A DNA stretch of 64,000 nucleotides from Casuarina equisetifolia. Its lineage: Eukaryota > Streptophyta > Magnoliopsida > Fagales > Casuarinaceae. The DNA lies in assembly GCA_028551475.1 (NCBI GenBank), contig CM052360.1:26792682-26856681 (forward strand). Direction: 5' to 3'. Both the position numbers and the translations under genes were made by a program. The notes beneath the pieces were generated by a model. That model did not search any database and was not told where the DNA came from. It saw only the letters and a program-made list of their open reading frames with translations. Of the stretch, positions 44,880-57,124 are shown piece by piece; the stretch's first letter is position 1; every line of letters starts with the position of its first letter.

Positions 44880-45515
44880 TATTTACAATATAATTCCTTG
44901 AAGCCCTCCTCGGATATATTCTCCTTCCATTTTCCATAACTCCTCGAGAACATTCAGGATTGCCAAGCCATCATTGCTGATTGTCCTAGCAGACTATTTG
45001 CATGTCACAACCCACCTGATTCTTGAAAGAATCCATTTGGGCCCAGATCGACGCATGCATGTGGAACAAAGTCGAACTCGTCGCCGATCAAAAAGAAGGG
45101 AAGGCTTGCATTTCAAGGGCCCCAAATCACGTTTGGTTCGATTTCTTTCACATTTCCCTGTGCACCCATTGGTACTACAATATTCGCAGTCTCTCTCTGC
45201 TATTCCTCCTTAATGAACTTGATGCCTGCCACTAGTGAAAAGCACTGCACTATGTACCATAGCATCTCGGACCACACCATCTTAAACTTCTGTTGTAGCT
45301 CCTCGATCCACTGTTGCACAATAGGGAGCCACACCATTTCGTACTTTTTTGTTTTTCATCTTTGAAGAAATTGTACCCAATGAAATATATCTATTATGAT
45401 TAGAAGATAAAATAAATTCATGTTTTCGTATATTGAAGTATTTGCTGTCCCAATTTCTTCCATTTATCGGCTTACCCTTCCACACATGTTTGATGAGAAG
45501 CACAAAATTCAATTG
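44880..45515 (-). pseudogene. SEO fragment, minus-strand part
   Basis: On minus it reads LNFVLLIKH (about 45505), KNKKYEMVWLPIVQQWIEEL (about 45340-45300), LWYIVQCFSLVAGIKFIKEE followed by a stop, VVPMGAQGNVKEIEP, then the C-terminal ISNDGLAILNVLEELWK. A frame change then gives KWKENISEEGFKELYCK. The order fits the SEO middle and C-terminal parts. Several stops and frameshifts make it non-functional. Confidence 0.7.
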
Positions 45516-45519
45516 CACT

Positions 45520-45690
45520 AGATATACAAGACGTCGTCTGCAGAGGCACGGATAGCGAATGGTTCGATCAACTTCGAAAGAAGGTAACTGCTGAAGATCC
45601 AATCGAAAGGAACGCAAACATCTCCATTGAAGTTTCTATCGTTGAGGAAGGGAAAGGGCTTCCTTGGTTTCATCAGAAAACATGTAAAAA
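45520..45690 (+). pseudogene. SEO C-terminal exon fragment, inverted relative to its neighbour
   Basis: On + it reads GTDSEWFDQLRKKVTAEDPI, ERNANISIEVSIVEEGKG and LPWFHQK. This matches the first part of the SEO C-terminal exon (GGTDSKWIKRLSE...NANIDM at 28.4 kb). It abuts the minus-strand SEO fragment but points the other way, so one of them was inverted after duplication. Confidence 0.65.
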
Positions 45691-48600
45691 CAGAAAGAGA
45701 GGAAAAAACAAACCAGTGTTAAGGGAACACTGAACCCATGAGTGTCGTTTCCGGCAATTTACTACAACTAAGATTCTACAAGTTTCACAACGAACCCTAA
45801 CAAATTTAGGGGAGACTAATCCAAATCTGATCGCAAATAGTTGATTTACAAATTCAAGAATGTTCCTAAGGACAGAGTTTAACTAACAAGTGGAAAGGGC
45901 AAAAAAAACAAAAATGTTCTATAAACTTAACTTTCATAAATCACATGATGCAAAAGGTATCCATTCGATGTTAAGATAGACAGAAGAAGATTCCATCCAT
46001 CTTCTAGAGGAGGAGTCAGAAATGCGCATGCCTCTTTAGTTTCAAAAGAGAAGATTTAATGCCACGTTTTGGAAGAGCTTTAGACACTCCTACATCTTGA
46101 GCTTGTAAAGAGAACAAAAAAAGTTTAAGAGTTTTCTAATAATGAGATTTTATGTCCAAAGTAGATTGGTATGAATTTGCATTATTTAAGTCTGTAATTT
46201 TATATCAATCTATAGTGTTATAACTAGTTATGTAAGATTTGTTAGTGATGAGATAGACTTTAATTCTTTAGAGCATCTAGAGAAAAAAATTGCTTCCATG
46301 TTGTATGTCAAAAGATCTGAGAACCATATGTTCATAGAGTGATCATAATCTATAGCAATATGAGAACATTTGAAGACTATTCTTAATGTTTAACTATTGT
46401 ATTTATGATAAAATGGAAAAAATCGGCTACTTCTTCATAATGCAAAAGAAAAGAGTATCAAGGAAACTATTTTTAAATATGCACTTGATTTATTTATGTT
46501 ATCTGAAAGGAAATCAATGATAGAACCTTTAGATATATTTCTGTTTCCAAAGTATTATTCTTAAACCTATTAAAAGGCTTATCAAAGAAAGATTTTACAG
46601 CATTAAAAAGATACCCAAAAAAGCTAAAATCATGCATATTTAACATGCATGGAGGTTAAATAAGGATTTTTTTTTAATTTGATGTGATATTATATGTAAT
46701 CTTAACCTTATCATGTAAGTTACCTATTAGGTACATAAATCTACTTTGACCAAAAGATAAATTGAAATAGATTAGGTGCAACCAATTTTCAATAGGCTAG
46801 GGTTCTATTTTTCGTTTCAATATCCTTCTATGGGGAAGAAAGAAGGCTTAGTTATGATGTCGCGACTTGAAATAATTTATATATGAAAAACAAAAGATAC
46901 TTGATGGACTGCAACCAAAGCACAAGCAATAATAATTGAATGTACGGATTGAGTGTCACAGATTTTGAATACATCAATTTTATTAACAATTGTCAAAAAA
47001 TAATAAAGTTCATACATAGTTTTTACACAAAATAGATGGGTTTAATATACACTGAACCTATGTTCATAACATTAATAAAATGAAAGCAAACAACGTAAAC
47101 AAAAATACATAAACCAAATAAAAAACAACATCAGAGTTTACGTATAATGAATTACTTGTTTGATGAGAAAGACCACTTTGAATCGTTCGCGGAGATGATG
47201 AGCTATTGAAGGCTGCTGGGATAATATCCTCTAGCAGTCAGAACTATGGGATATGATACAGAGGACACCGCACTAGAGTCATCATTACATTTTATGATGG
47301 TAATGATGTTGGATGATGCAGCATAATGGTAGCTATAATTATTTTCTGTCTTTTGTGAGTTATGATGAGTAGTTACGATAGTAATTACGATATATAATAG
47401 AATGATGTTCCAGGATGGTATTTATGACATTTAACTCGTAGTTATTTACTGTCATTGTCATTTTTGTTTAACAGGGGGTGATGGACTCCCGACATCAAAT
47501 CACAAGATTGTGCGGTTTTGACCACGACCAAAAGTACGATAAGGTTCAAGGATTAGAATTGATATTGGACATTTATTTAAAGGGAACAAAAGGTAACTTA
47601 GAAAATAACTATGGTTAATCATCAAGAACGATTGACAACATAAGAAATTCTAGAAAGATGACGTTGACCTCTAAAAACACTTCAAGACAATTTTATCCAC
47701 CAAAAGAGAAGGTAAAAAAACGTAAAGGATCAATTTTGAAAATACAAGCATAAAAATTATAGGATTTAACAGTAGAAATGTTAGTGAACCTTCAAAATTG
47801 CTCAAGAGACCTAACTTTTTTAATGTAATACTCAAGATAATATTTTGTGGTTTCAAGTTTCAAGAATCTTATTTTATAAGCATGAATGTTAAAAATTGTA
47901 AAACAAAGATATTGCAATAAGAAACGATAGAACTATCGTAATAGCAATTTACAAAAAATGATATTGAAACTATGAAGAGAAGCTGATGAATTGTGCTTAT
48001 TATGACAATTGACTTCCAAAGGTGATAATCTTAATAGAAGTATTACTTTTTGTTATAATTAAGCAGTTTTGTATCATTTTTACTACTTTTACCAAGATCT
48101 TTTATTTTTTTATTGTTTTATTTTTTGCTTCTCATGTCAAAACCTTTTTTGGTATGGTATTAAAACAAGAAATATTTTTGAGGGCTGCGTATTCGGTAAT
48201 ATTCTTTTATGCAGGTCACAAAAAAAATTGTTCTAAAATTTAAGTATTTATTATTTTAAAAAATTATAATTTCGTGTTTTGAAAACTTGTTTTCTTAGGA
48301 TGACAATCTGAACACTTTTGAGCTATTAATTTGGCCACTCAAACGCCTTTTTCTTCCAATTACAATGGTCCCACGTATGCTTATCTTCTTAATGATGTGA
48401 TTATCTTGCTTTTTTATTGATAATTTATTTTTGAAATTAAATTGTTGGCTAAAAGTAAACTTTTTAACCTTAAAAAGAAATAGAAAAATATTTTTCCTTA
48501 AAAGCTGTGGAACTTGGGTGTGGGTCTTTTGTCGAAATGTAATGGCCTTACTTTTTTCTTTTTATTTATTGTTAATTAAATGGTGGATACTTGTTTGAGT

Positions 48601-48937
48601 AATAGCAATGCAATTCCCAAATGTCATGCCTAGAATAGCTAGGATTTCCAGAAGCAGACGTGTCATTCGTCTGATGAGAAATAAAAAGGAATATCGAAAA
48701 TTTGAGTGGTTGAAGCTAAAGCAGCTACTTTCAAAGTAATAGAAAGAAAAGCAACAACTGAAGTGGGAGAGATGCTTGGAAAAAAGCAAAATATTTTTAA
48801 TAGTAAACATGTTTCTTACACATGTTTTTATCAAGAGTTTTGTTTCTTTTAAAGGATGTACGACATCAAATAATATTACTATTGATCTTTTTGTATGGGT
48901 AATGCTTCAAGTTGTAAAGAAAAGTACAAAACCTATA
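45691..48937. other. Intergenic, no gene supported
   Basis: AT-rich. 47,145-47,285 is a diverged relative of the unknown open frame at 36.4 kb. 47,800-47,885 shares cttaatgtaatactc-aagataatattttgtgg with 36.70-36.75 kb. 48,022-48,243 is an unrecognised hydrophobic frame. Nothing further is supported. Confidence 0.45.
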
Positions 48938-50227
48938 TTACATCACTTGCAAGATAGAGCATAAAGTTTGTATCAAAGTTAAAATCAATAAGAGAACAGC
49001 AGTACAGGTAGCAGCGGCCTTCATTGGAGTACTTAGATAATCACGTATCAAAGTAGCCTTCCAACCATGGAAAGGTTTTTGGTAAACTTCCACTAGTTGA
49101 CCACAAAGATTGTAATACTCAGAGCTCATTCGGGAACATGTGCTGCTTGCGCTCAAACGATTGATGAAAACTGCATCATTATTGCCAAGCTCATTGAGTA
49201 TGATCCCCTTTTCACCAAGTAAAACCACATCTGCTTCACTTTGGATAAGGAAATTTAGCAAGATAAAATAATCAGTAATATATTCCTCATTTGGATAAAG
49301 ACAATGCTCCAAAGCTATAATGTTTCCAGCACAAAGTTCTGTATAGCCGCTCAATTTAAACGGTGGGATTTTCAACTTTCTTTCCTTCGCAACATATTGT
49401 ATTTCACACAAACATTGGGTTTCCCAATTCACATCAAACTTCAGCCCCTTGCTCCATAGTTGGGTTGCACTGTACATATGCTTCGCTCTTCTTTGGCTCA
49501 TACTTCGTATATTTTGGGAAGGCCCAAGGTAAAATTTTCTAAGCAAATCAACAAAGTGTATTATTTCAGGCTTCGGATTGGAAAGCAACTTTTGACTATT
49601 GAACAAAGAAAAGTATTCAAATGTAAGGTCGATGAAGGGAGGGAAGGCTAGATTTGAGGTTGAGGGAAAGGCAAGGTTAAACAGCTGTTCAATAATAAAA
49701 AAGGGAAGTTGGTTCTCAATTAACAGAAAGTCCATCCTTATCCTATCAAATAACCACGGCTTGAACAATTTGTAGTCATCAGGTGTCCATTCTGTTCTCC
49801 AATATCTAAGGAAAAACTCGATAATAAAGCTAGCATCAATTAAAATCATTTTCACAAAATCATCTCTGCTAAAGGGACTAGTCTCTGCATAAGAATGATG
49901 TAAGCTTTCTTCTGAAAGCTTTATAATCTGTACCAGATTCTCCAAGTTTACCTGGCTTCGGTTTATGTAGTCCTTGAGATATCTTACCTTATATTTCTCT
50001 AGGGTTTATAATGTTTGATTACCATGATGAAATGGCCCTATTGAAATAATCTGAGGAGTATAAGCTATTGGGTTCAACTTGCGAAGAGGATCTGGAACCT
50101 TACATATAGAATATTCAGGGAATAGGAGAGCATTTGAACTTTCAAGCTCTATTCTGATTTTGTTTACCAAATTTGAGTTCTGGTGTTGCTTTGCTGTTGA
50201 CGTAGTCCCACTTCGTAAATTTGCCAT
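48938..50227 (-). pseudogene. DUF247 (UPF0481) gene, full length with one stop codon
   Basis: A single minus-strand frame of 430 codons runs from ATG at 50227 to the stop at 48938, broken only by TAA at 50006-50008 (codon 74). Landmarks: YSICKVPDPLRKLNP, YTPQIISIGPFHHGNQTL, then the stop, then TLEKYKVRYLKDYINR, MILIDASFIIEFFLRY, LLIENQLPFFIIEQLF, HFVDLLRKF, KLKIPPFKL, IIALEHCLYPNEEYI, GIILNELGNNDAVFINRL and a C-terminal hydrophobic anchor (AAATCTAVLLLILTLIQTL). The stop sits where the family usually has Gln (HHGN..L-Q-TMEKYK), so CAA-to-TAA is likely. Everything else is open, so the change may be recent, polymorphic or a sequencing error. A degraded P1 module lies about 0.4 kb upstream. Confidence 0.85.
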
Positions 50228-51676
50228 CGATCAAGTACTAAATTTGTAGTTATCAGTTCAAGTGATGCTGCTGGAAAAAGGTAAATGAAAATTCGTAGAC
50301 ATGAGGAGAATAATGAAAAGACCCTTTCTCAACCACTATATGGGAAAAAATAAAGAGAAAAAAGAGAAAAAAAAATGTTCAACCAACGTTGGGCTCATAC
50401 TAATTAGGAGGACTACAGCAAAATGTTTTACACCGGAGTCTATCATCATTAGATGCTATGGACGGAGATTGAATTGAATCTCTACTTAAAAATGTGTTTA
50501 ATTTCGGGGTTATTCAACTACTGCAAAAGCCACGACATAGACAAACTAGATCTTTAACATCACATGACATTTGGTGTAAAAACAGAAGAGGCGCTTTACC
50601 TTCTGTAAGCTGCACCACTCGGACCTTAAGCTTAATCTGTGAATGTAATGCAGATCTAATATTCGGGATTCAAACAATAGAACTCTGGATTCATAGTCCA
50701 CTGGCTATCGGTCCTTCATTACTCCACGAGGTTGTTGGCTCTCTGGTATAAGAACAACAGTGCCCTTCGATGCAAAAGAAAAGAAGCTTTGCAACCTAAG
50801 CCGGATAATGAATTTCAAACGAGTTCAAGAAAAAGAAGGGAGTAGGCCAATAGGCCGAGACGCGACACTATTAACCAAATATGCTTTCCCTGACTGAAGT
50901 TTCTTGCTCATTAAGCGTGGCTCTTCTAAGTTCTCTCCTTTACAACCGGACTAGTATTCTTCAGTTCTCTTTCCTTCCACCTTAAGTTACTTCCCTACCT
51001 TTTCTTTTCTTCTCCTCAGGCTCTTGCATACTTTCCATTGGATGTATGGTGGGGAGCGGGTCCCTCCTTTTTATAGGAAACTTAACCGAAGTCGGGTTCT
51101 TTCAATTTTTGTCTCCCTCCATTCACACTCCTACTCTTTTATCCGTTTTCTCTACTATTTTCTTCTTTTTCTTTTGTGAGACTTATCTTGTCACCATTGT
51201 CATTTCTTTCAATCTTTTGAAAACATCTTTTGCTTTGTATCAAAGGGCGCCGTTGCTTTTCCTCAAGGAGTGGTTGAAACGATAAAAAGGATTTGTATGG
51301 GAGATCTTACGAAATAAATATCTTGAGTTCAAATTTTATTGTTTACATTTCTAATTAATCTAAACATACTTTAAATAGATCACTATCATCTAGTTTAAGC
51401 ATCAAACAAAGCTTGGTAAGCTTCCGAGCCATTTCCCTCGCTTGCTTTCTTGCCCGGAGGGGCAACAAGAAGTGTAGTAAAGCACGTAGGGCCGGGGACT
51501 ATTAAGTCTAGTCACCTCGCTTTGTTCATTAGTTGTTAGTTCTACTTGAATCTCGGGAAAGTAAAAACAACTAGATCGCGACCGCACTTCCGCGGTCCGC
51601 CCTCTGCTACTTTTGAATTGATCCTTAATTAGCCAAAGGGCCAAGCTAGGAGCAAAGTTTCCCTCGTTCATTGCAG
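50228..51676. other. DUF247 5' region and upstream flank of second SEO array
   Basis: 50596-50760 is a degraded P1 module (tcaaacaatagaactctgga) in which the TATA has become gattcata. From about 51,010 the sequence resembles the upstream flank of the first SEO array (from about 9640). The open frames in it have no recognised motif. Confidence 0.45.
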
Positions 51677-52121
51677 AGAAAATGGAGGCAGCAAGGAGAA
51701 TGGAGTTCGTTCTAGAAGCACCTGACGAAGTCCCGGAGGTCTTGAAGGCGCTAATTTCCTCCGGGGGTGGTGTGCCGCATCTTATTGATGCTTCTACACG
51801 GAAAATGGTTAAATCTATGCCAAACTTGTTTTAGAATTTCCCTTCTCACTTTTGCACTACGTAAAATCTTTCTGGAGTTACTCAGATATATCATACTGAA
51901 ATGATCTATGATGAAATATGCTAGGTCATAGCTACATCTTCTACATTTGCTACAAACAGAATACTATGGTAATCATGTCCGGTTTAACCGTTGACTTGAT
52001 ATCACGCTCACATATGTACCCAAATCCGCTCATGTTCACATATCCATGCATACACTTTCGATAATAATTGACAATATACCTTCCAATAACGTCTGAGTTC
52101 AGTGATTTGTTATGCAATTAG

Positions 52122-52809
52122 ACGAAAGAGTACACTATGTACTGGGGAAGCAAGTACGCCTACTGGCGCGAACGACTTTTCCGAGCGGTGAAAGCCGTGG
52201 CTCAGGATCCGATCATAAAGGAAGCAGAAATTTCCATATCATTGTCTCCCGTTGGAAGAGACGGCAAACCGGAGGGGGTATCTGGCTCCTTCAATTGGAA
52301 AGTCCAACGTTTGTTTCACCCTTTCAAGTACGAGAACAAGTGGGCTCTGTTGGTAAGCAAGTCATTTGCCGAAATCTGTGCAGGTCCGCTTATTCTGAAC
52401 GTCCTGGAGGCGTTTCACGTCTGGAAGGTGAATATAACTGAGCAGAGCCCCTTCGAATTTTGCTTTAAAGATTACTACAACGAGCTTTCTCGAGGGTTTG
52501 AAGCTTTCGTTGATGAAGAAACAGGATCTGAAGTTTCAATGGATAATGAAATGAAAATTGTAGATTTCTCTGTTGGTGAAACAGAATCTGAAGATTCACT
52601 TGAGATTCCTTTTAACTCGGAATCTGATAATGAAGCGGAAACGAAATCTGAAGATTTTCCTGATAAGGGAAATGGAGAGAAAATGGGGGCAGCAAGGAGA
52701 ATGAAGGACGCTTTAGGAGTATCTGACGAGGTCACAGAGGTCTTGAAGGCGCTAATTTTCCTCCGGGGATGATGTGCCGTGTCTTATTGACGCTTCTACG
52801 GGGGAAATG
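52122..52809 (+). pseudogene. Second array, fused C-terminal/LKALIS exon with frameshift
   Basis: The exon reads TKEYTMYWGSKYAYWRERLF, VAQDPIIKEAEISISLS, NKWALLVSK and FEFCFKDYYNELS. An acidic linker follows (about 52500-52680), longer than and different from that of the first array, then KMGAARRMKDALG, VLKALI and the frameshift. In the other frame the end continues DDVPCLIDASTGEM to the donor ATG|GTTAAA. Fusion of the two exons therefore predates the duplication of the arrays. Confidence 0.7.
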
Positions 52810-52910
52810 GTTAAATCTGCCTTAAACTTATTTTATAGTTTACCTTCTCAATTTTGCACTGCACAAAATCTGTTTGACAGTTGACTTGGTCTTCCCCAAT
52901 TTTGTTGCAG

Positions 52911-53283
52911 AAACAGGTAAGCATCGACGTTTTGAAAGACAAGTATGTTCTACTGCTCTTCTCAAGGGTGCTTCCGCACTACACGGAATTTATCGATAGA
53001 GGAGTATGGTTTGCTCGTGGAATAGTGAAGAACGACCTGCTCGAAATAGTATGGTTACCGATTGAGTCGTGGAACGACGAGACCGAAGATTGCGTCATGC
53101 AGATGCTGTCTAGGATGCCGTGGTACATAGTACAGTACTTCTCTCCGATAGCAGGCGTCGAGCTCATGAAGGAGTTGGGCCTCAACTATCATCCTACTTT
53201 GGTGATGTTGAACCCACAAGGGGACATGCTAGGCAAACACGAAGTGGTGGGCATGCCCAGAATTCTTCCTATCTCACCTAGAG
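52911..53283 (+). CDS. Second array, thioredoxin-like exon (unit C type)
   Basis: After ttttgttgcag it reads KQVSIDVLKDKYVLLLFSRV, NDLLEIVWLPIESWNDETED, MPWYIVQYFSPIAGVELM and LVMLNPQGDMLGKHEV. The donor is AGAG|GTAACT, phase 1. It is open throughout. Confidence 0.6.
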
Positions 53284-53557
53284 GTAACTCCCATTTTTCT
53301 CAGCTGCTTCCATTTTTGCATTGTTTATTTCTTGCATCTTTAATGAATACTCTTGTTTTGCTGCACATATAATATGATCCATAGATACTAAAAAAATAAA
53401 ATAAAATTGGAGGTATGACATTGTAGTACAACCTCAGACTACTATGTAGAGTGCTGATTTCACTCACTAGAAAGGATACTACTTTCAATTTGTTACATGT
53501 GTATCATAATGGCTTTTAAACACGCAAACTCTGACCATAGGCTCTTCTTCATTTTAG

Positions 53558-53685
53558 AGAAAGAGGAAGGGTGGAGAATGAAGAAACATTTTCAAGAACC
53601 AGACGAGATTACGGCGGTTTTGAAAGCTCTGCTTTCCGGCAGCAGCGATGTCCCGTTGCTTGATGATTGTTCTACTGAAGGAATG
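53558..53685 (+). CDS. Second array, LKALIS exon (unit D type)
   Basis: After tcattttag the joined frame is E-KEEGWRMKKHFQEPDE, then VLKALLSGSSDVPLLDDC. The donor is GGAATG|GTTAGC, phase 0. Confidence 0.6.
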
Positions 53686-53965
53686 GTTAGCTCTCAAACC
53701 CAAACGCCCAAACTCGTCTTAGAACTCTAGCTCATTTATGGTTAAGATACTATTTTTTCTAGAGACAAAAAAATAATAATAGGCTACAGCAATAGCTAGA
53801 TCTCTTACAATGGCTGCAAATAAGAATAGACTACAGCCATATCTCTAACAAGTCTTTTAATAGTACAAAATAGTACAGTATTTTGTTTTTCCAAATTATG
53901 TGCAATAGACTCAATGAGAACCTCTATTTTCTCTGTTTACTTGACTTTTCCCAATTGTACTGCAG

Positions 53966-54376
53966 AAACAAGTTAGCATCGAAGTTCTGAGGGAAAAGTT
54001 TGTCCTGTTGCTCATTTCGGGCCTGGGAACTGAAAACCAGTTCGGGTGGTCAGAATGTCAGAGAGTATTGTCGTCAATTTATGATGGAATATTGAAGAAG
54101 GAGCTGGTCAAATTTGTATGGATCCCGATTGTAGAGCAGTGGACAGATGAGCTAAAAAGCAGGTTTGAAATGTTGCGGTCTCAGATGCCATACTACTTAG
54201 TGCAATGCGTTTCACCAGTGGCAGGCCTCAAGTTCATTAAGGAGGAGTGGTTCTCGTCGTGTTCCCCATCGGTATCCCTTGCTTTGGTGCTGATGAGCCC
54301 AGAAGGGAATGTGCTAAGCAGGCATAGAATGTCACTCATGATAAAAATAAGTGGTGGAGCTGGTGGACCCCACGAG
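53966..54376 (+). CDS. Second array, thioredoxin-like exon (unit D type)
   Basis: The acceptor ttgtactgcag is intact here, unlike in the first array. The exon reads KQVSIEVLREKFVLLLISGL, IYDGILKKELVKFVWIPIVE, MPYYLVQCVSPVAGLKFIKE and LVLMSPEGNVLSRHRM. The donor is CACGAG|GTAAAA, phase 0. Confidence 0.65.
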
Positions 54377-54537
54377 GTAAAAGCCATTTTTACAACTCTA
54401 AACGAATGTACACATGGATATCTGCAAATGTGGACCCACATCAACTCATGTTAACATATTTATGCATAAAGTTTTGATCATAATTGATAATGTGGTTTCC
54501 AATAACATCTGAGTTTAGACATTTCTTGGGCAATTAG

Positions 54538-54927
54538 GTTCAAGACTACACTTTCTGCTGGCGAACAAGTAACAAAAAATGGTTGGACGGCCGAAAAAGA
54601 AACAAAACATGGGGCGAAGAGTTATCAGAGTTAGCGGAAAAAGTGGCTCGCGATCCGATCATAACGGGGAAAAATATTTCCATAAAGTGGCATTACTTTA
54701 AAAGCCGTAGGGAGCTCCGAAGGTCGTTCGGTCGTAAAGCAAGAAGTAACTGGGCTGCATTGGTAGGACCAGAACGTAGCATAATCTGCGAAGGTCCACA
54801 AATTCTGCACGTCCTACGGGCGTTCGAAAGTTGGAAGGATGATGTGCGTTTGAATCCCTTCGGGTATTGCTTTCAAAATCGCTACAAGGAGCATGTCGAT
54901 AATGTTCCGGCTTCCCGGCGGAGGTAA
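54538..54927 (+). CDS. Second array, SEO C-terminal exon
   Basis: After ttgggcaattag it reads VQDYTFCWRTSNKKW, a small extra stretch LDGRKRNKTWGEELSEL, then VARDPIITGKNISIKWH, NWAALVGPERSIICEG and ILHVLRAFESWKDDVRLNPF, ending VPASRRR-stop. As in the first array, the usual SEO C-terminal cysteine motif is missing. Confidence 0.65.
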   Translation, partial: VQDYTFCWRTSNKKWLDGRKRNKTWGEELSELAEKVARDPIITGKNISIKWHYFKSRRELRRSFGRKARSNWAALVGPERSIICEGPQILHVLRAFESWKDDVRLNPFGYCFQNRYKEHVDNVPASRRR

Positions 54928-57124
54928 GCATCCCCGAGCATTTGGACTATCTGGCTGCCCTTGTGTGGCGGAGGCATGTATCAACTTTAATTACTGCTAG
55001 TATCAACAATGTTAGGTACTTTGAATGTGTAGTGCTGCAATAAAAGGTGGAGAAAACACTGTCTTCACTATTATATGAGTAATCTAATGAATAATTGCAA
55101 CTTTGTTAGGCAACCCATATTTAAATACTCTTCCTGATATTCACTTTTAATATTCAATTTATTAATTTTTATTTTTAATTTTTATTTTAATTGAATGTAT
55201 GTTTGTAATTTTTCAAAAAAGATATTCAAACAAAAGAGAACAAGATACAAGTTGCCTATAACCTGCTTTGATATAAGACCAATTTCATTAGACCAATGGT
55301 TATCAAGTAGCTAATTTCATCATGATAATGTTGTATTAAACTTGAAATTTCCAAAAATAAAAAATAAAAAATAAAAAAGATGCAAAATCAACTTAGGTAA
55401 TGTTTTAAAAGTAAATCATTTCTCTTGTGTTCTTCCCAAACTTAGCTAGATTTGTTACTTTTATGTAATTTAATACTTCATATTTATCCAGGAAAGGGAG
55501 TTTGAAATTAGTTATGTTGGGAAACACGATTAATCAAATTTTTAAATAGGTGACAATAGAATAATTACAAGTTCTTAAAGTGCACATTTATTGCATGTAA
55601 TTGTAGACATTTGAGGATAATTTTCTAATGTTCCAATTTTATGTACTTAGGGAGGAGACCAACAATACGATGGGCGTGCTTCTTATTAACTTAGGGAAAC
55701 GTATTTGATTAAGCATCTAAACTACTTTGAGTTTCAATACAAAGTTCTGAAAGAAAAAAATATTATTCAGATGATTTTCCAAAACGACCCAAATGGCTGC
55801 ACAATTCTTTTAAGGACTCTACAAAAAATGACTTGGGTGTTATAACTTGACATTGAACAATAGCTATAAGAAAATGATACCAGAAAGTAGAGATTAATAG
55901 GCTCACCTTTAGATTAGAACTTATGAAAAATTATGAATTGATAGAAATGCATAAATTTAACTCTTGATTTAATAATTTTAACATTTCTTTATACAAAAGC
56001 TTCAGCTGTCCTATAATCCTTCATAATTGCAATCCCTGAAAGTCTAATACTAATTCATGGATGAGTAGAAAGGTTAAAAGGTAATATTACCACTTACTTT
56101 GAGAGAAAATCTGGATCCTTTTGTACTTTGAAAGATTTGTTAGCCACTTTTAATTCAATCCTAACCATCTCGCCTCCTAGAAAATTTGTTGGATGCGATA
56201 GAATGTTATGAAACGTACGATCTGATGACCAGAAACATTGGCGTTTGGTTGGGATCTGAACTTCTTTGACAAACTATTAATATTTTAAGCTATAAAATTT
56301 ATAATTATTTATGGCATCCTTTCTTTTTTTAAGAAAATAGAAGAAGTTTTTTTTTTCTTCATCTTTCACTATATAAATGAGCTAGTGAAATTCGTTGTGT
56401 ACCTAAGCAACCCAAAAAGGGTTTTGAATCTGGTTCTAATTGGATTTTTCTAAGTTTTTATAATTTCCATCCTGTAAGCTTACTTCGTGTAATAGAAATT
56501 GTTTACTTGAAGAAAACTTAGCTTTGTGTGTCTAATGTGCATGAGTTTTAAGTATTTGGGTTGGTGATTTGTAGATCTGTAGATTTCTTAATAGTTACAC
56601 TATGTATCCATGATTTTGAACTATTATTTTAGTCGTTATATGATCAATACAATTGCATATGAAAGTAAAAAAATCAATAATCACTCAGTCACACATTTAA
56701 AGTGGTTCAGTTCAATTATGGTTGAACCTTCGTCGAGCTCCTTTAACTACAAGCTAAAAGATCTCTTGTTACTTCTTTTTTATTACAAGTGTCTACCATG
56801 ATATACCTTCCACATTTCAACATGTTCCATTCTTATTGCTGCAATATCCAAACCTCCTTTAGATACCATCCAACACAAATGCAACTTCCCAAATAATCAA
56901 GCTTAAAAGCTACATTACAAACTATATACACGCAGTGCAATATTTAATAGGAAACACGTTTCTACTAATAATATTTTTCCAAGCAACTCTTAGATGTTAA
57001 AAATTGTCATACCAGCAATTAATTTTATTGCAAGACATGAATTACCATAGAAAGATTTCACTATATATATAATTTCATTTGTACAATTGTAAAGAAGATC
57101 ATCAATAGGTAAGACTATTTTTTT
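54928..57124. other. SEO 3' flank and intergenic DNA
   Basis: 54,928-55,150 is the 3' flank shared with 15.53-15.74 kb. The rest is AT-rich with no gene supported. Confidence 0.5.

Larger units (their letters stand above)
51677..54927 (+). pseudogene. Second SEO-like array, three exons deleted and one frameshift
   Basis: Exons matching the first array: 51677-51807 (exon 1), 52122-52809 (exon 5), 52911-53283 (exon 6), 53558-53685 (exon 7), 53966-54376 (exon 8) and 54538-54927 (exon 9). Exons 2-4 are missing. Intron sequence from before exon 2 (ccgttgacttgat, about 51985) joins directly to intron sequence before exon 5 (cacatatgtaccc, about 52010). All remaining junctions are phase-compatible, including exon 1 to exon 5. 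However, exon 5 has an extra T in attttcc (52755-52761), which leads to a TGA at 52770. Downstream exons have no internal stops. The protein would otherwise hold two thioredoxin-like units with C-terminal parts before and after. Skipping or re-starting downstream cannot be excluded. Confidence 0.7.

Noticed and set aside
45282..45617. 111-residue minus frame as a gene
   Set aside because: Only short pieces match SEO and the VWLP motif is in another frame; it spans the inversion point of two SEO fragments.
52112..52441. 109-residue + frame overlapping the second SEO array
   Set aside because: It is out of frame with the SEO exon, which matches the first array in the other frame.
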